Of a stretch of 64,000 bases of DNA, positions 46,343 to 54,849 are shown piece by piece. The notes below the pieces were generated by a model, which made no database searches, was not told the origin of the DNA, and worked only from the letters and a program-made list of their open reading frames with translations. Every line of letters begins with the position of its first letter. The stretch's first letter is position 1. Location of the stretch: NCBI GenBank assembly GCA_050789445.1, contig JAILXR010000001.1, forward strand, positions 310,001 through 374,000, read 5' to 3'. Position numbers and translations under genes: made by a program. This stretch comes from JAWSVE01 sp050789445 (GTDB lineage Bacteria; Pseudomonadota; Gammaproteobacteria; Pseudomonadales; Cellvibrionaceae).

Positions 46343-47608
46343 ATGTCAGCAACGCGTTCTACAACATTTGTAGCGTTAACCAATAGTAATTATCGTTGGT
46401 TGTTTGCTGGTAATCTCGCAATGTTCTTTAGCATCGCGTCCCGGATGATGTTAACTAACTTGTTAGCATGGGATCTCACAAAAGACGAAACATCCCTCGC
46501 GTTTATTAATTTCGCGCTTGCTATTCCCATGTTTATTGGCGCTCTTATCGCGGGTGCAATTGTTGATCGTTTAGAGCGACGCAAACTAATACTCTTTGGT
46601 TTGATTATCGTTCTGATCGGCGAATCCAGTGTTTTAATCGCACTCCTGTTTAATCATTTAACGTATACGCATTTATTGATTGCTACTTTTCTTGGTGGTA
46701 GTGCTCATCCCTTCGTTATGCCTGCTAGTACAACGGTTATGTTTGGTTTACTTGGTAAATCCCAGATGGCCAATGGTGTTGCATTAATGTCTGGTGCGAT
46801 GAATTTGTCACGAATTCTTGGCCCTGTGATTACAGGCATTGTTGCTGCATTTGCTGGAGCGGATATTGCTTTTGCCATTGTTGTCTCTTTGAGTTTTATT
46901 GCGTTGTGTTGCCAGTGGCAATTACCTCAATCATTTCCCGTCTTAGGCAAAGCCGTATCTATTACTGAAGATATATTGATTGGCTTTCGATATTTATTTC
47001 AATCACGAACAATCTTGTTATGTTTGCTTTATGGGTTGATCCCCATCTTGTTGGCAATGTCTGTTCAATATTTTTTAGTGGTTCTTGCCGATAAAATTTG
47101 GATGGCTGGTGCAAATGGCTTGGGTATTTTGTTGGCGGCTATGGGAACGGGAGGAATTGTAGGTTCATTGATTGTTGCCAGAGTCGGTGAACGATACAGT
47201 CGATCTAAGATGATGTTGATTAGCAGTGTTTGTTGCGCATTTTTTTTTGGCTTGTTTGGCGCATCAGACTCTTTTTGGTTAGCGGTAGTCTTATTAGGCG
47301 TCGCGAATATGTTTACGATTATTTCGCAGGTGGTTAATCAAGTATCAATTCAGTTATTGGTGGATGAGAACGTAAGAGGGCGAGTGTCTGGTTATGTTTT
47401 GATGTCTTTCAGTCTAGGACCTTTTGCAGTGATACCTTTGGCATATTTTATTCAATTGATCGGGCCAAAACTTGCTATCATCAGTGCGGCAAGTTTAACC
47501 ATCGTGTTGAGTATTATTTTTTACTGGGCGAGTTCAAAAATTAGGAATATTGATCATTTAATTTCTGCTGAAATAGTCGTTACTGATAAACCCGTTCTAA
47601 AAGGCTAA
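46343..47608 (+). CDS. Major facilitator superfamily transporter
   Basis: The 421-residue protein has about twelve transmembrane segments and the loop-2/3 motif GAIVDRLERRKLILFG, with a second-half counterpart ARVGERYSRSKMMLI. It resembles the MFS_3/EntS type of exporters more than sugar symporters. As the last gene of the transporter operon, with 35 bp after the P450 stop, it could export the modified product. Its last 29 bp overlap the convergent marR gene. Confidence 0.88.
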   Translation: MSATRSTTFVALTNSNYRWLFAGNLAMFFSIASRMMLTNLLAWDLTKDETSLAFINFALAIPMFIGALIAGAIVDRLERRKLILFGLIIVLIGESSVLIALLFNHLTYTHLLIATFLGGSAHPFVMPASTTVMFGLLGKSQMANGVALMSGAMNLSRILGPVITGIVAAFAGADIAFAIVVSLSFIALCCQWQLPQSFPVLGKAVSITEDILIGFRYLFQSRTILLCLLYGLIPILLAMSVQYFLVVLADKIWMAGANGLGILLAAMGTGGIVGSLIVARVGERYSRSKMMLISSVCCAFFFGLFGASDSFWLAVVLLGVANMFTIISQVVNQVSIQLLVDENVRGRVSGYVLMSFSLGPFAVIPLAYFIQLIGPKLAIISAASLTIVLSIIFYWASSKIRNIDHLISAEIVVTDKPVLKG

Positions 47609-48107
47609 TCAATTGCTCGTATTCTTTGACAGAAAACTTTTCTCTGAATCCGCTTTCTAGTTTTTCCAAATCCGCTCGTAATGTTTTCAATGTTTTTTTG
47701 CCGGTGGGCGTGATGTATAGCTCGTGTCTTCTTCTATCTTCTTCTGCTTGTTTTCTTGTGACATAGCCTTCTTTTTCTAATCGGAGTGTTAGTGCAACAA
47801 TCGTGGCCTTATCAAAATCGAGTAATCGGGAAGCATCGATTTGAGAAATACCTGGATTGTTTTCTACCGTAGAGAGTAAGCCGAATTGACCGGGACGAAG
47901 GCCTCCGTGACCTACGCTATCGTTAAATTGCCGCCAGATGGTGAGATGTGCTCGGCGGAGATGGTAACCGAGTAAATTACTACCTTCGGCTAGTACTGGA
48001 ACATCACCTGTTGTTTTTTTGTTTTTATTTGAGGTGGTTTTAGTTTTTGTTTGAGCTGTTTTTTTTAGAGTAGATGACTTTGATGTTGATTTAGATTTTT
48101 CCGCCAT
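47580..48107 (-). CDS. MarR family transcriptional regulator
   Basis: In the 175-residue protein, residues 1-40 form a Lys/Thr/Ser-rich disordered tail and the rest is a winged-helix MarR domain. Landmarks are GQFGLLSTVENNPGISQIDAS, the recognition helix DKATIVALTLRLEKEGYV, and the wing RKQAEEDRRRHELYITPTG. MarR proteins usually repress adjacent genes and are released by small aromatic or toxic ligands. It is convergent with the end of the operon, making it the likely regulator of that locus. Confidence 0.9.
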   Translation of the reverse strand: MAEKSKSTSKSSTLKKTAQTKTKTTSNKNKKTTGDVPVLAEGSNLLGYHLRRAHLTIWRQFNDSVGHGGLRPGQFGLLSTVENNPGISQIDASRLLDFDKATIVALTLRLEKEGYVTRKQAEEDRRRHELYITPTGKKTLKTLRADLEKLESGFREKFSVKEYEQLISLLERVYQ

Positions 48108-48167
48108 GTTGGCTTTTCCCGCAGTTCTATTTGTATTGTTCGAATATAAGTCACTTGGGTATCAGTG

Positions 48168-48187
48168 TTTAAATATCTAAATATAAA
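48168..48187. promoter_or_regulatory. possible MarR-type operator upstream of marR
   Basis: TTTAAATATCTAAATATAAA is an imperfect palindrome (14 of 20 positions symmetrical), about 60 bp before the marR start. Size and AT-rich character fit a MarR-family site, but I saw no clear second copy upstream of the TonB receptor or the binding-protein gene. Confidence 0.25.
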
Positions 48188-48294
48188 CCCAGACTCACAT
48201 TGCCAATTGATTGAGATTTAAAATAGCCGACATTATTACCGACTATTCACAAACACTCAATCACTGTGGGGTAGGAATGCTTTTCTATAAGTTG

Positions 48295-49287
48295 TTATTT
48301 TAAGTGATGGGATTTTGTGATCCATTTTGAATCCGAACATATCGTGCAATTGTCACCGGTTAGGTATTGTTTACCTGTTTGGGTTTGGTCATCTTTTAAT
48401 TGCCAATTTAGCCAAGAGACGGCGACATCACCAAAGGCTCCACCATTATCTTGTGTGTAGGTACCAAAGTGACCGACTGAGGGGTAATAGCCGTAAAAAA
48501 TTGGTTTTGAGTCTTTAAGCGTTTCATAATCGCGTTTACCGTTAGGGTAAGCAATGTCTGATTCGCCACCGGTAATGATGATGATGGATGAATGTAGGTC
48601 GTCATAAATTTTCTCGTCGACTTTTAATAAACCACTATTCCAGATTCCGACAGTTGAAATGCGTGGATCGCTGGACGCGCCGTACGCCATAAGCCCTCCG
48701 CAAGACATGCCCATAGCGGCGACTTTTTTTATATTCACCTTTTGATAAAAGCGATTATCTTTTTCTTGGTTTTTATCTTCGATCCAATCAAGTGCTGCAA
48801 TTAGATCAGTACCATCAGGTTTTAAGCTCATGGTTGGACGAGGGCGAGGCGGTGTTTCAACTTCATTCTTTTCAGTATCCGGTGTGGTGATTTGAGTTTG
48901 TCCTGGCTGACGAATTTTAGAGCGGACGGGTGGGCCATCAGCAAGAACAATATATCCGTGTGAAGCGATTTCTGATAAAAATTCAGGAAACATAAGGCCG
49001 GCATCTTCACAGGCGCCTTCACCCCAAACAACAACGGGATAGGTTTTATTACCGGACTTAGAAGCAAGGTCTTCTGGCCTGTAAATGGTATGCGATGCTA
49101 AACCCGAATCGTGTTCGACGATCACCTTGTGTGAACCTGACGGATCTTCACCAAAAGGGGATGTATCAACGGGCTTGATCTCACCAGCTAAAATACAGCT
49201 GGAAAATAAGCCTAAACTAAAGGTGGTGACTGTAGGCATTATTTTATTCAGGAGGATTAATCGTTGTTCATGAAGATGAGTTAACAT
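48295..49287 (-). CDS. Exported alpha/beta hydrolase (dienelactone-hydrolase/cutinase-like)
   Basis: The 330-residue precursor has an N-terminal hydrophobic stretch ending CILAGE, suggesting export. An internal ATG at 49239 is possible but would lose the basic n-region. The nucleophile elbow is GMSCGG with S195. Candidate Asp and His follow at D244 (GESDIAYP) and H273 (VGHFGTY). There is a long Pro/Thr-rich insertion (about 126-153) after the ADGPP strand, and a CTIC cysteine pair near the C-terminus. It probably hydrolyses an ester or similar bond in the periplasm or outside; substrate unknown. It shares its strand with marR. Confidence 0.8.
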   Translation of the reverse strand: MLTHLHEQRLILLNKIMPTVTTFSLGLFSSCILAGEIKPVDTSPFGEDPSGSHKVIVEHDSGLASHTIYRPEDLASKSGNKTYPVVVWGEGACEDAGLMFPEFLSEIASHGYIVLADGPPVRSKIRQPGQTQITTPDTEKNEVETPPRPRPTMSLKPDGTDLIAALDWIEDKNQEKDNRFYQKVNIKKVAAMGMSCGGLMAYGASSDPRISTVGIWNSGLLKVDEKIYDDLHSSIIIITGGESDIAYPNGKRDYETLKDSKPIFYGYYPSVGHFGTYTQDNGGAFGDVAVSWLNWQLKDDQTQTGKQYLTGDNCTICSDSKWITKSHHLK

Positions 49288-49669
49288 GGTGGGACCCCTT
49301 AAACTGTTTATATTTATTATGTAGATTTGTAAATTGATATCACTTTATGAGTATTTGATCGGGCAGTGGATTCGTTATTGTGAAAGGCAATTGTTTTTAG
49401 TTCAAAAACCGTAACACGAGTGCCTAAGTCGTTAAAATAAGAGGTATATAGTATGCTATACAAATAGTTTTATCAGCAACTTATTACGCGAGCTTTTGCC
49501 AAAAGGCTATTAACAATTTTTTTGGAATATTGTCTTGAAGTACTGTTTTGAGCTGGGGTTCCAGATTAATGTCTAGGGTTAAAGCTTCGAACTAAAATAT
49601 AAAAATAATAAACGCATCAGTCTTCAAAATAATACTATCCATCAGCTGATGAATTGATACAGGTAAATT
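49288..49669. other. divergent intergenic region between the hydrolase and peroxidase genes
   Basis: This 382-bp AT-rich region holds the promoters of both neighbours. A short perfect palindrome TATAG-TATG-CTATA (49447-49460) sits near its middle and could be an operator. No gene or structured RNA was recognised. Confidence 0.4.
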
Positions 49670-51418
49670 ATGGTGTTTAAACTATTTTCTCTCCGGCATT
49701 TTCTTCTTCTTTCGGCAATGAAAGAAGTGGTCTCATCTATCACTATTGCGACAACATCTAAATTTCTGACTGTACTGTTAATAACGGTATGGATAACAGC
49801 TTGTTCGCAAGAAGAGAAGGAACCCAAGGTAGAGGTTGAAGAAGACTTTAGTTCGAAGGTTGAGAGAAACGAATCACTAAACGCTGAAAATCCTAAACTG
49901 GTGGGCCGACCTCCAACCAAGTCAGACAAGTTAGTCAGTGAAGAGAATCCTAAAAATATAAAAATACAAGAGAGCGATTGGTGGTCTCCGGGAGAAACGC
50001 GAGAATTTCCCAGTGTGTTAAGTTATCCCAACGCAACCGGTATCGTAACAACTATTTATGAAGGCGAAACACTTCAAACGAAAGATCATCCTTTCTTTTC
50101 TGCGATAGGAACTAATGGCAGAGCTTGTGTCACTTGTCATCAACCTGCTGATGGTATGAGTTTAAAAGCAGAGACTGCAAAAAAACGTTGGTTGGAAACA
50201 AACGGAACTGATCCATTATTCGCAGCGATAGATGGCTCTGATTGCCCCAATCTTCCGCAAGATAAAGAATCCTCTCATTCGTTATTAATCAATCACGGTT
50301 TATTTAGAATCTTTCGTCCTTGGCCGCCGTTACCTGTGAATGGTGTCGAAATAGAACCGCAGTTTGATATCGAAGTCGTGCGCGATCCTAGCGGCTGCAA
50401 TACCCATTCAGAGCATGGATTAAAAAGCAAAGACCCCATGATTTCTGTTTATCGCCGTCCTAGGCCCGCGACAAATTTAAAATATATTACGTCGGTTGGT
50501 TTTCCGTTCGAGCCTAAAAATGGTTTACCGCTACCCATAGATCCATTAACGGGTGAAGCCGTCAGCGGTAATATCACGGCGGATAGCCGTGTATGGACAT
50601 TGCGAGAGCAAGCGATAGATGCATTAAAAAGCCACATGGAATTTTCTGGCGAGATTGATGAAGCGGTTGTTAAAAAAATCATCGATTTTGAAACTCAAAT
50701 TTTCACTGCGCAAAGTTTTGATTTTAAAGCCGGCGATTTAACCGATGCAGGTGCAAATGGAGGCCCTGATTTTTTGGCGAAAGCTGCAGAAGGCGTTTTG
50801 AATTCGGGAACGCGATTGCCGATGTGGGATGAATATGAATCGTGGTTAGTTTATTTAGAAAAAGACTACGAAGAAGTTAAAGTTGATATGCCTTCTTTAA
50901 CAAATGAGCAGTTTGAATTTCGGCAATCTATTGCACGTGGTGTTAATTTTTTTCGTGATGTCACTTTTTTAGTCAAAGATAACGCAGGCATTACGGATAT
51001 GGGATTTGGTAACCCGGTCAGAAATGATTGTAACTTTTGTCATAACATGACTCGTAGCGGAATGGACGTAGCACCTGGCCAAGTAGATTTAGGAACAACT
51101 AATCTACCATTTGCGGATCCTGCCCCTCATTTACCAATGTTTAAGCTTACTTGCAAAGAGGGCTATACTCCTCATGCTCATCTCGGTAAAACCGTTTTCA
51201 CATCGGATCCTGGTTTTGCGTTAACGACAGGTCGCTGTAAAGATATTGGAAAAATTACCATTCAAAGCATGCGAGGGCTTGCGGCAAGAGCACCATATTT
51301 TTCAAATGGCTCTGCCGATACTGTTCGCGATATCGTCGATTATTATGTTCGTCGCTATAATCTGACCATTACAGAGCAGGACAAAGTTGATCTCACTAAC
51401 CTCATGAGTGTTTTATAA
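49670..51418 (+). CDS. Di-heme cytochrome c peroxidase/MauG-like lipoprotein
   Basis: The 582-residue precursor has a lipoprotein-type signal (WITACS, Cys45); a second in-frame ATG at 49718 would shorten the n-region. Two CxxCH heme-binding motifs are present: CVTCH at 153-157 and CNFCH at 454-458. The family C-terminal APYFSNGSADTVRDIVDYY is also there. Distance between hemes is much larger than in classic CcpA (about 300 versus about 150 residues), so there is a large central insertion (about 190-400). It could reduce peroxide or oxidise an organic or protein substrate in the periplasm. The next gene starts directly after the stop codon. Confidence 0.85.
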   Translation: MVFKLFSLRHFLLLSAMKEVVSSITIATTSKFLTVLLITVWITACSQEEKEPKVEVEEDFSSKVERNESLNAENPKLVGRPPTKSDKLVSEENPKNIKIQESDWWSPGETREFPSVLSYPNATGIVTTIYEGETLQTKDHPFFSAIGTNGRACVTCHQPADGMSLKAETAKKRWLETNGTDPLFAAIDGSDCPNLPQDKESSHSLLINHGLFRIFRPWPPLPVNGVEIEPQFDIEVVRDPSGCNTHSEHGLKSKDPMISVYRRPRPATNLKYITSVGFPFEPKNGLPLPIDPLTGEAVSGNITADSRVWTLREQAIDALKSHMEFSGEIDEAVVKKIIDFETQIFTAQSFDFKAGDLTDAGANGGPDFLAKAAEGVLNSGTRLPMWDEYESWLVYLEKDYEEVKVDMPSLTNEQFEFRQSIARGVNFFRDVTFLVKDNAGITDMGFGNPVRNDCNFCHNMTRSGMDVAPGQVDLGTTNLPFADPAPHLPMFKLTCKEGYTPHAHLGKTVFTSDPGFALTTGRCKDIGKITIQSMRGLAARAPYFSNGSADTVRDIVDYYVRRYNLTITEQDKVDLTNLMSVL

Positions 51419-52282
51419 ATGAAAAAAAATATTCATCACTTTTTAACCTCACAAGCTACTCATTGTTTGCGTTTTGTAGGGGCTATTTTTTTCGCCGCTG
51501 AAAATATTGTTGCTGAGCCTATTGAAGAGGGTTATGAAAGTGGGGTTCGTCGCTTTATTGCCTGTCCTATTTATCGCGATGCAGATGCCGGTCCAAAATC
51601 AGGTTGTTGGTTGGCGACAGATCCTGCTACAGGTGAAGTGTTTGATGTCACAGGTGGTCTTACAAAGCCGTTTGATGATCGTGCTATTTTAGTCGAGGGT
51701 AAGATTGGTAACGAAGATAGAAATATGTGCGGCGCGACGGTATTGCGACCCATTAGAACATCCGTTTTACTAGAAGATTATTGTACGCCTCATATTATTC
51801 CTGCAGAGGAATTTACGGGGCGTCGATTTGTCTTACCTAAAACGCGAATGTCGCCAACAGCAGTTCCTCGCGAATTACCCTCGGCTCCGTTTGAGAACAC
51901 AAAGTTTCATATTTTGTTTCATTACAATTCAGACTTTACAAATTATCAATACAGCGAAGTTATGCTGGAGAAAATATCACTCACTATTAAAGCAGCCAAA
52001 CCTAAGTTAGTAAAAATTACAGGTTACGCCGCAACTCAGCCTTATGTTGTGTCAGGAAGAAGTTTACGTGAGCCTTCATCGCTTGCATTACTGAGAGCAA
52101 AAAAAGTGAAATTGGCTCTTACCCGACTTGGTATAGATGAGAGCCTCATTGAATTATCGATGTCGGATACTCCTGAATCGATTCTATTGGAAGAAGTTGA
52201 TCTCATCGAAAATGCCGTAGCAGAAGAAACGAAAAGACGTGTCGATATTGATCTTATTGATATATCAGCCGAAAGCCAATGA
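51419..52282 (+). CDS. Exported protein with OmpA-like C-terminal domain
   Basis: The 287-residue protein has a weak N-terminal export signal (LRFVGAIFFAAENIVAEP). A middle domain holds four cysteines (CPIYRDADAGPKSGCW, then MCGATV and DYCTPH), likely two disulfides. The C-terminal OmpA-like, peptidoglycan-associating domain (about 163-283) includes HILFHYNSDFTNYQ and SLALLRAKKVKLALTRLGI. The start codon abuts the stop of the di-heme protein, so the two are coupled and probably form one envelope complex. The OmpA motif is divergent, so wall binding is tentative. Confidence 0.72.
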   Translation: MKKNIHHFLTSQATHCLRFVGAIFFAAENIVAEPIEEGYESGVRRFIACPIYRDADAGPKSGCWLATDPATGEVFDVTGGLTKPFDDRAILVEGKIGNEDRNMCGATVLRPIRTSVLLEDYCTPHIIPAEEFTGRRFVLPKTRMSPTAVPRELPSAPFENTKFHILFHYNSDFTNYQYSEVMLEKISLTIKAAKPKLVKITGYAATQPYVVSGRSLREPSSLALLRAKKVKLALTRLGIDESLIELSMSDTPESILLEEVDLIENAVAEETKRRVDIDLIDISAESQ

Positions 52283-52438
52283 TAACTAAATCGGCATTTT
52301 TAGTCTGTCTGGGGTATGTGAATGGGACACCAAGAATGATTTATATTTTTACAGATTGAGCATACAATACGCGCTTTCCGGCAGCTGACGTTGTTATTCC
52401 AGCCTTTTCTGCATCAATCAATTCCATTTGTAATACAT

Positions 52439-53467
52439 ATGACCGACTCAAATTCCCCTCAAAGCGCAATTGTTGTTGATCCAGCTCTGGCTATTTCAGT
52501 CGAAAAAACCAGTGCTGAAAGCCTATCTACCAAAAGCTCTCTTCCTAAAAACGCTACAGCTAAGAACCCGCTGCCTAAAGACAAGTTGGAATTCAACAAG
52601 TTGCATAAACGTTTACGTCGCCATGTCGGTAATGCCATTGTTGATTATCAAATGATCGAAGAAGGCGACAAGATCATGGTTTGCTTGTCGGGTGGGAAGG
52701 ATTCTTACGCGATGTTAGATGTGTTGTTGAATCTACAGAAAACGGCGCCAATTAAGTTTGAAATTGTTGCCGTCAATATGGATCAAAAACAGCCTGGATT
52801 TCCTGAGCATATATTGCCCGATTATCTATCGGCGCTAGGAGTGCCGTATCACATCGTCGAGCGAGATACTTACAGTGTCGTAAAAGAGGTTATTCCAGAA
52901 GGTAAGACAACCTGTGGTTTGTGTTCTCGATTACGCAGGGGAACCTTGTACGGTTTTGCTGAAGAAATTGGCGCTACAAAAATTGCACTGGGGCATCATA
53001 AGGACGATATCGTTGAGACCTTGTTCCTTAATATGTTTTATGGCGGGCGCTTAAAGGCAATGCCGCCTAAATTATTATCTGATGACAAGCGCAATATTGT
53101 GATTCGTCCGATGGCTTATTGCCGAGAAAAAGATATAGAGGCTTATGCAGAAGCAAAACAATTCCCAATTATTCCGTGTAATCTTTGTGGTTCTCAAGAA
53201 AACTTACAGCGCCAAGCGATTAAAGGAATGTTAAGCGATTGGGAAAAAACTCAACCAGGCAGAACGGAATCCATTTTTTCCGCCATTCAGAAAATATCTC
53301 CTTCACAGTTAGCAGATCGTGATTTATTTGATTTTACTGATTTAGTACTAGATCGATCTGAACCAGAAAAAAACAGGGGAGATTTTCAAACAAAAAGTGG
53401 AAATCACGCTGAGAAAAAAAATGATTTATTCGATGAGCAATTAATTCCACACGTTAAGCTCACGTAA
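52439..53467 (+). CDS. ttcA: tRNA 2-thiocytidine(32) synthetase TtcA
   Basis: TtcA is an ATP-dependent, [4Fe-4S]-containing enzyme that thiolates C32 in certain tRNAs. The PP-loop motif is [13 protein letters not shown]. Cluster ligands lie in [12 protein letters not shown] (CxxC) and the downstream CNLCGS. From ATG 52439 the protein has 342 residues; the frame is open 16 codons further back. The 40-residue low-complexity N-terminal extension ([19 protein letters not shown]) is longer than in E. coli (311 residues). It marks the return to core genome after the accessory block. Confidence 0.95.
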   Translation: MTDSNSPQSAIVVDPALAISVEKTSAESLSTKSSLPKNATAKNPLPKDKLEFNKLHKRLRRHVGNAIVDYQMIEEGDKIMVCLSGGKDSYAMLDVLLNLQKTAPIKFEIVAVNMDQKQPGFPEHILPDYLSALGVPYHIVERDTYSVVKEVIPEGKTTCGLCSRLRRGTLYGFAEEIGATKIALGHHKDDIVETLFLNMFYGGRLKAMPPKLLSDDKRNIVIRPMAYCREKDIEAYAEAKQFPIIPCNLCGSQENLQRQAIKGMLSDWEKTQPGRTESIFSAIQKISPSQLADRDLFDFTDLVLDRSEPEKNRGDFQTKSGNHAEKKNDLFDEQLIPHVKLT

Positions 53468-53703
53468 TATTTTTGATTTTTTTCATTTTCAAAAAAAATT
53501 AACCACAGTATTGTCTTTTTTCACATATTTTAATTAAAACGATTGTTTTTAGTTGAAATTTTATCAGTCTGTCGCTATTGTTCGCACTTTCTACGGCAGG
53601 CCTACTATCGTAGTCATTTTTAATATTTTATTTTGCACTTTTAATCAGATGGCTGGTTCAAAAGCCCTGCAAATAAAAATCTAATCTGCGGCGAAACTTT
53701 TAA

Positions 53704-54081
53704 ATGATGACGGATCAATTGTACGATGTAGTTTACATTGACAGATTTACTGATGTTATTGCCGCACGACTCTTCCGTACCTTTGCCAAAACGCGATTCA
53801 AGCTAACCAATACTCAGCTTGATCAGCTTTCTTCAGGCGCTCCTATTGTTGTTAAAAAGCGAATATCGCGAGATCTAGCTAAAGAATACCATCGTGCATT
53901 TATTAAAATGGGTGGTGTTTGCTGGATACAGCCGTCACAAGAAACAGGCCATTATTTGGAGCGACGTGCGCTATCGCGACGTAAACCTCTCGATCGGCGT
54001 GAAACTTACCGGCCTTCAACGGCTTTTCGCAATCGCCGACGCAATAAAGGTCGACGTATTGTCGATACAAGATACGCCTAA
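53704..54081 (+). CDS. Small protein with bL12-CTD-like domain and Arg-rich tail, paralogue A
   Basis: I do not recognise a named family in this 125-residue protein. The N-terminal 75 residues (YDVVYIDRFTD to GGVCWIQ) follow the length and hydrophobic pattern of the ribosomal protein bL12 C-terminal domain: beta strand, helix, helix with LSSGAPIVVKK, helix, and a final strand after GG. The tail (about 85-122) is Arg-rich with RR/DRR repeats (RRKPLDRRETYR, NRRRNKGRR). It is a tandem paralogue of the gene at 54259, of equal length. No signal peptide or membrane segment. The bL12-like fold is an inference from pattern only. Confidence 0.75.
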   Translation: MMTDQLYDVVYIDRFTDVIAARLFRTFAKTRFKLTNTQLDQLSSGAPIVVKKRISRDLAKEYHRAFIKMGGVCWIQPSQETGHYLERRALSRRKPLDRRETYRPSTAFRNRRRNKGRRIVDTRYA

Positions 54082-54258
54082 TCTTTATCTTTTGATGTAA
54101 CTGTCAATATTTTGCCATTCTGGTTCTCCTGTATAACTGCATGCTGACTTCTCGATAATAAACTACGAAAAAAGTTCTAGTTTTTCTTTTTATTTTTAAA
54201 TCTCAGCCTATGCTAAATGGAGTAGGTTGTTGTTTTAAAGAAAAGTGTGAGGCAAAAA

Positions 54259-54636
54259 ATGGATACGAATCAGTACGAAGTGGTGTATTTAGATAAATTT
54301 ACAGATCCTATGGAGGCAAAATCCGCATTAAAGAAACTTCAGGAAACTTTTGGGTTAGCTGAAAGTCATATCGAAAAATTGTCTTCGGGTGAACCCGTTG
54401 TTATTAAGAAAAAAGTAGATCTTGAAGAAGCTACTCTTTATCAAGAAGCGGTTGCAAGAGCCGGCGGCGTGGCGTGGGTTCAAGAGATTGGAACAGATGG
54501 TTTTCATGAGGAACGCCGTAAGGGACCTCGACGTGTAACTTTGGATCGCCGAACGGTGTATCGCGCGTCTTCTATACTACCTGATCGCCGTGGTAGCTGT
54601 GGGCGTCGATCAACCGATCAGTTAACGCTTCACTAA
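54259..54636 (+). CDS. Small protein with bL12-CTD-like domain and Arg-rich tail, paralogue B
   Basis: The 125-residue paralogue of the preceding gene starts at ATG 54259 behind a GTGAGG ribosome-binding site; a GTG four codons earlier is less likely. It shares YxVVYxDxFTD, LSSGxPxVxKK, GGVxWxQ and the tail ERRxxxRRxxLDRRxxYRxS. The N-terminal domain is acidic and more regular than in copy A (LKKLQETFGLAESHIEKL). By eye about a third of positions in the domain are identical between the copies. The order and spacing of the tail Arg pairs are kept in both copies, suggesting they matter. A terminator follows. Confidence 0.75.
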   Translation: MDTNQYEVVYLDKFTDPMEAKSALKKLQETFGLAESHIEKLSSGEPVVIKKKVDLEEATLYQEAVARAGGVAWVQEIGTDGFHEERRKGPRRVTLDRRTVYRASSILPDRRGSCGRRSTDQLTLH

Positions 54637-54661
54637 TTTCTGATCGAATATAATCTTTTAT

Positions 54662-54694
54662 AAAAGATATGGTCTTAGGGCTGTATCTTTTTTT
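54662..54694 (+). terminator. intrinsic terminator after paralogue B
   Basis: AAAAGATA pairs with TATCTTTT around a 14-base loop, and the T-run continues to 54694. An overlapping palindrome ATCTTTTATAAAAGAT (54654-54669) would compete with it. Confidence 0.6.
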
Positions 54695-54849
54695 GTATTA
54701 AAAAAGCTTAAAAAACAATATTTCTTATGAGTAAGTTAGTAGGTTAGTCGTCTATTCGTCTCAATTGGTATCTTTTAGTTATAATTCAGAACGACTTTAG
54801 CGTGCTCGTCCTTTAGGAAAAAAGATGAGCAAGCAGCGGAGATATCAAT

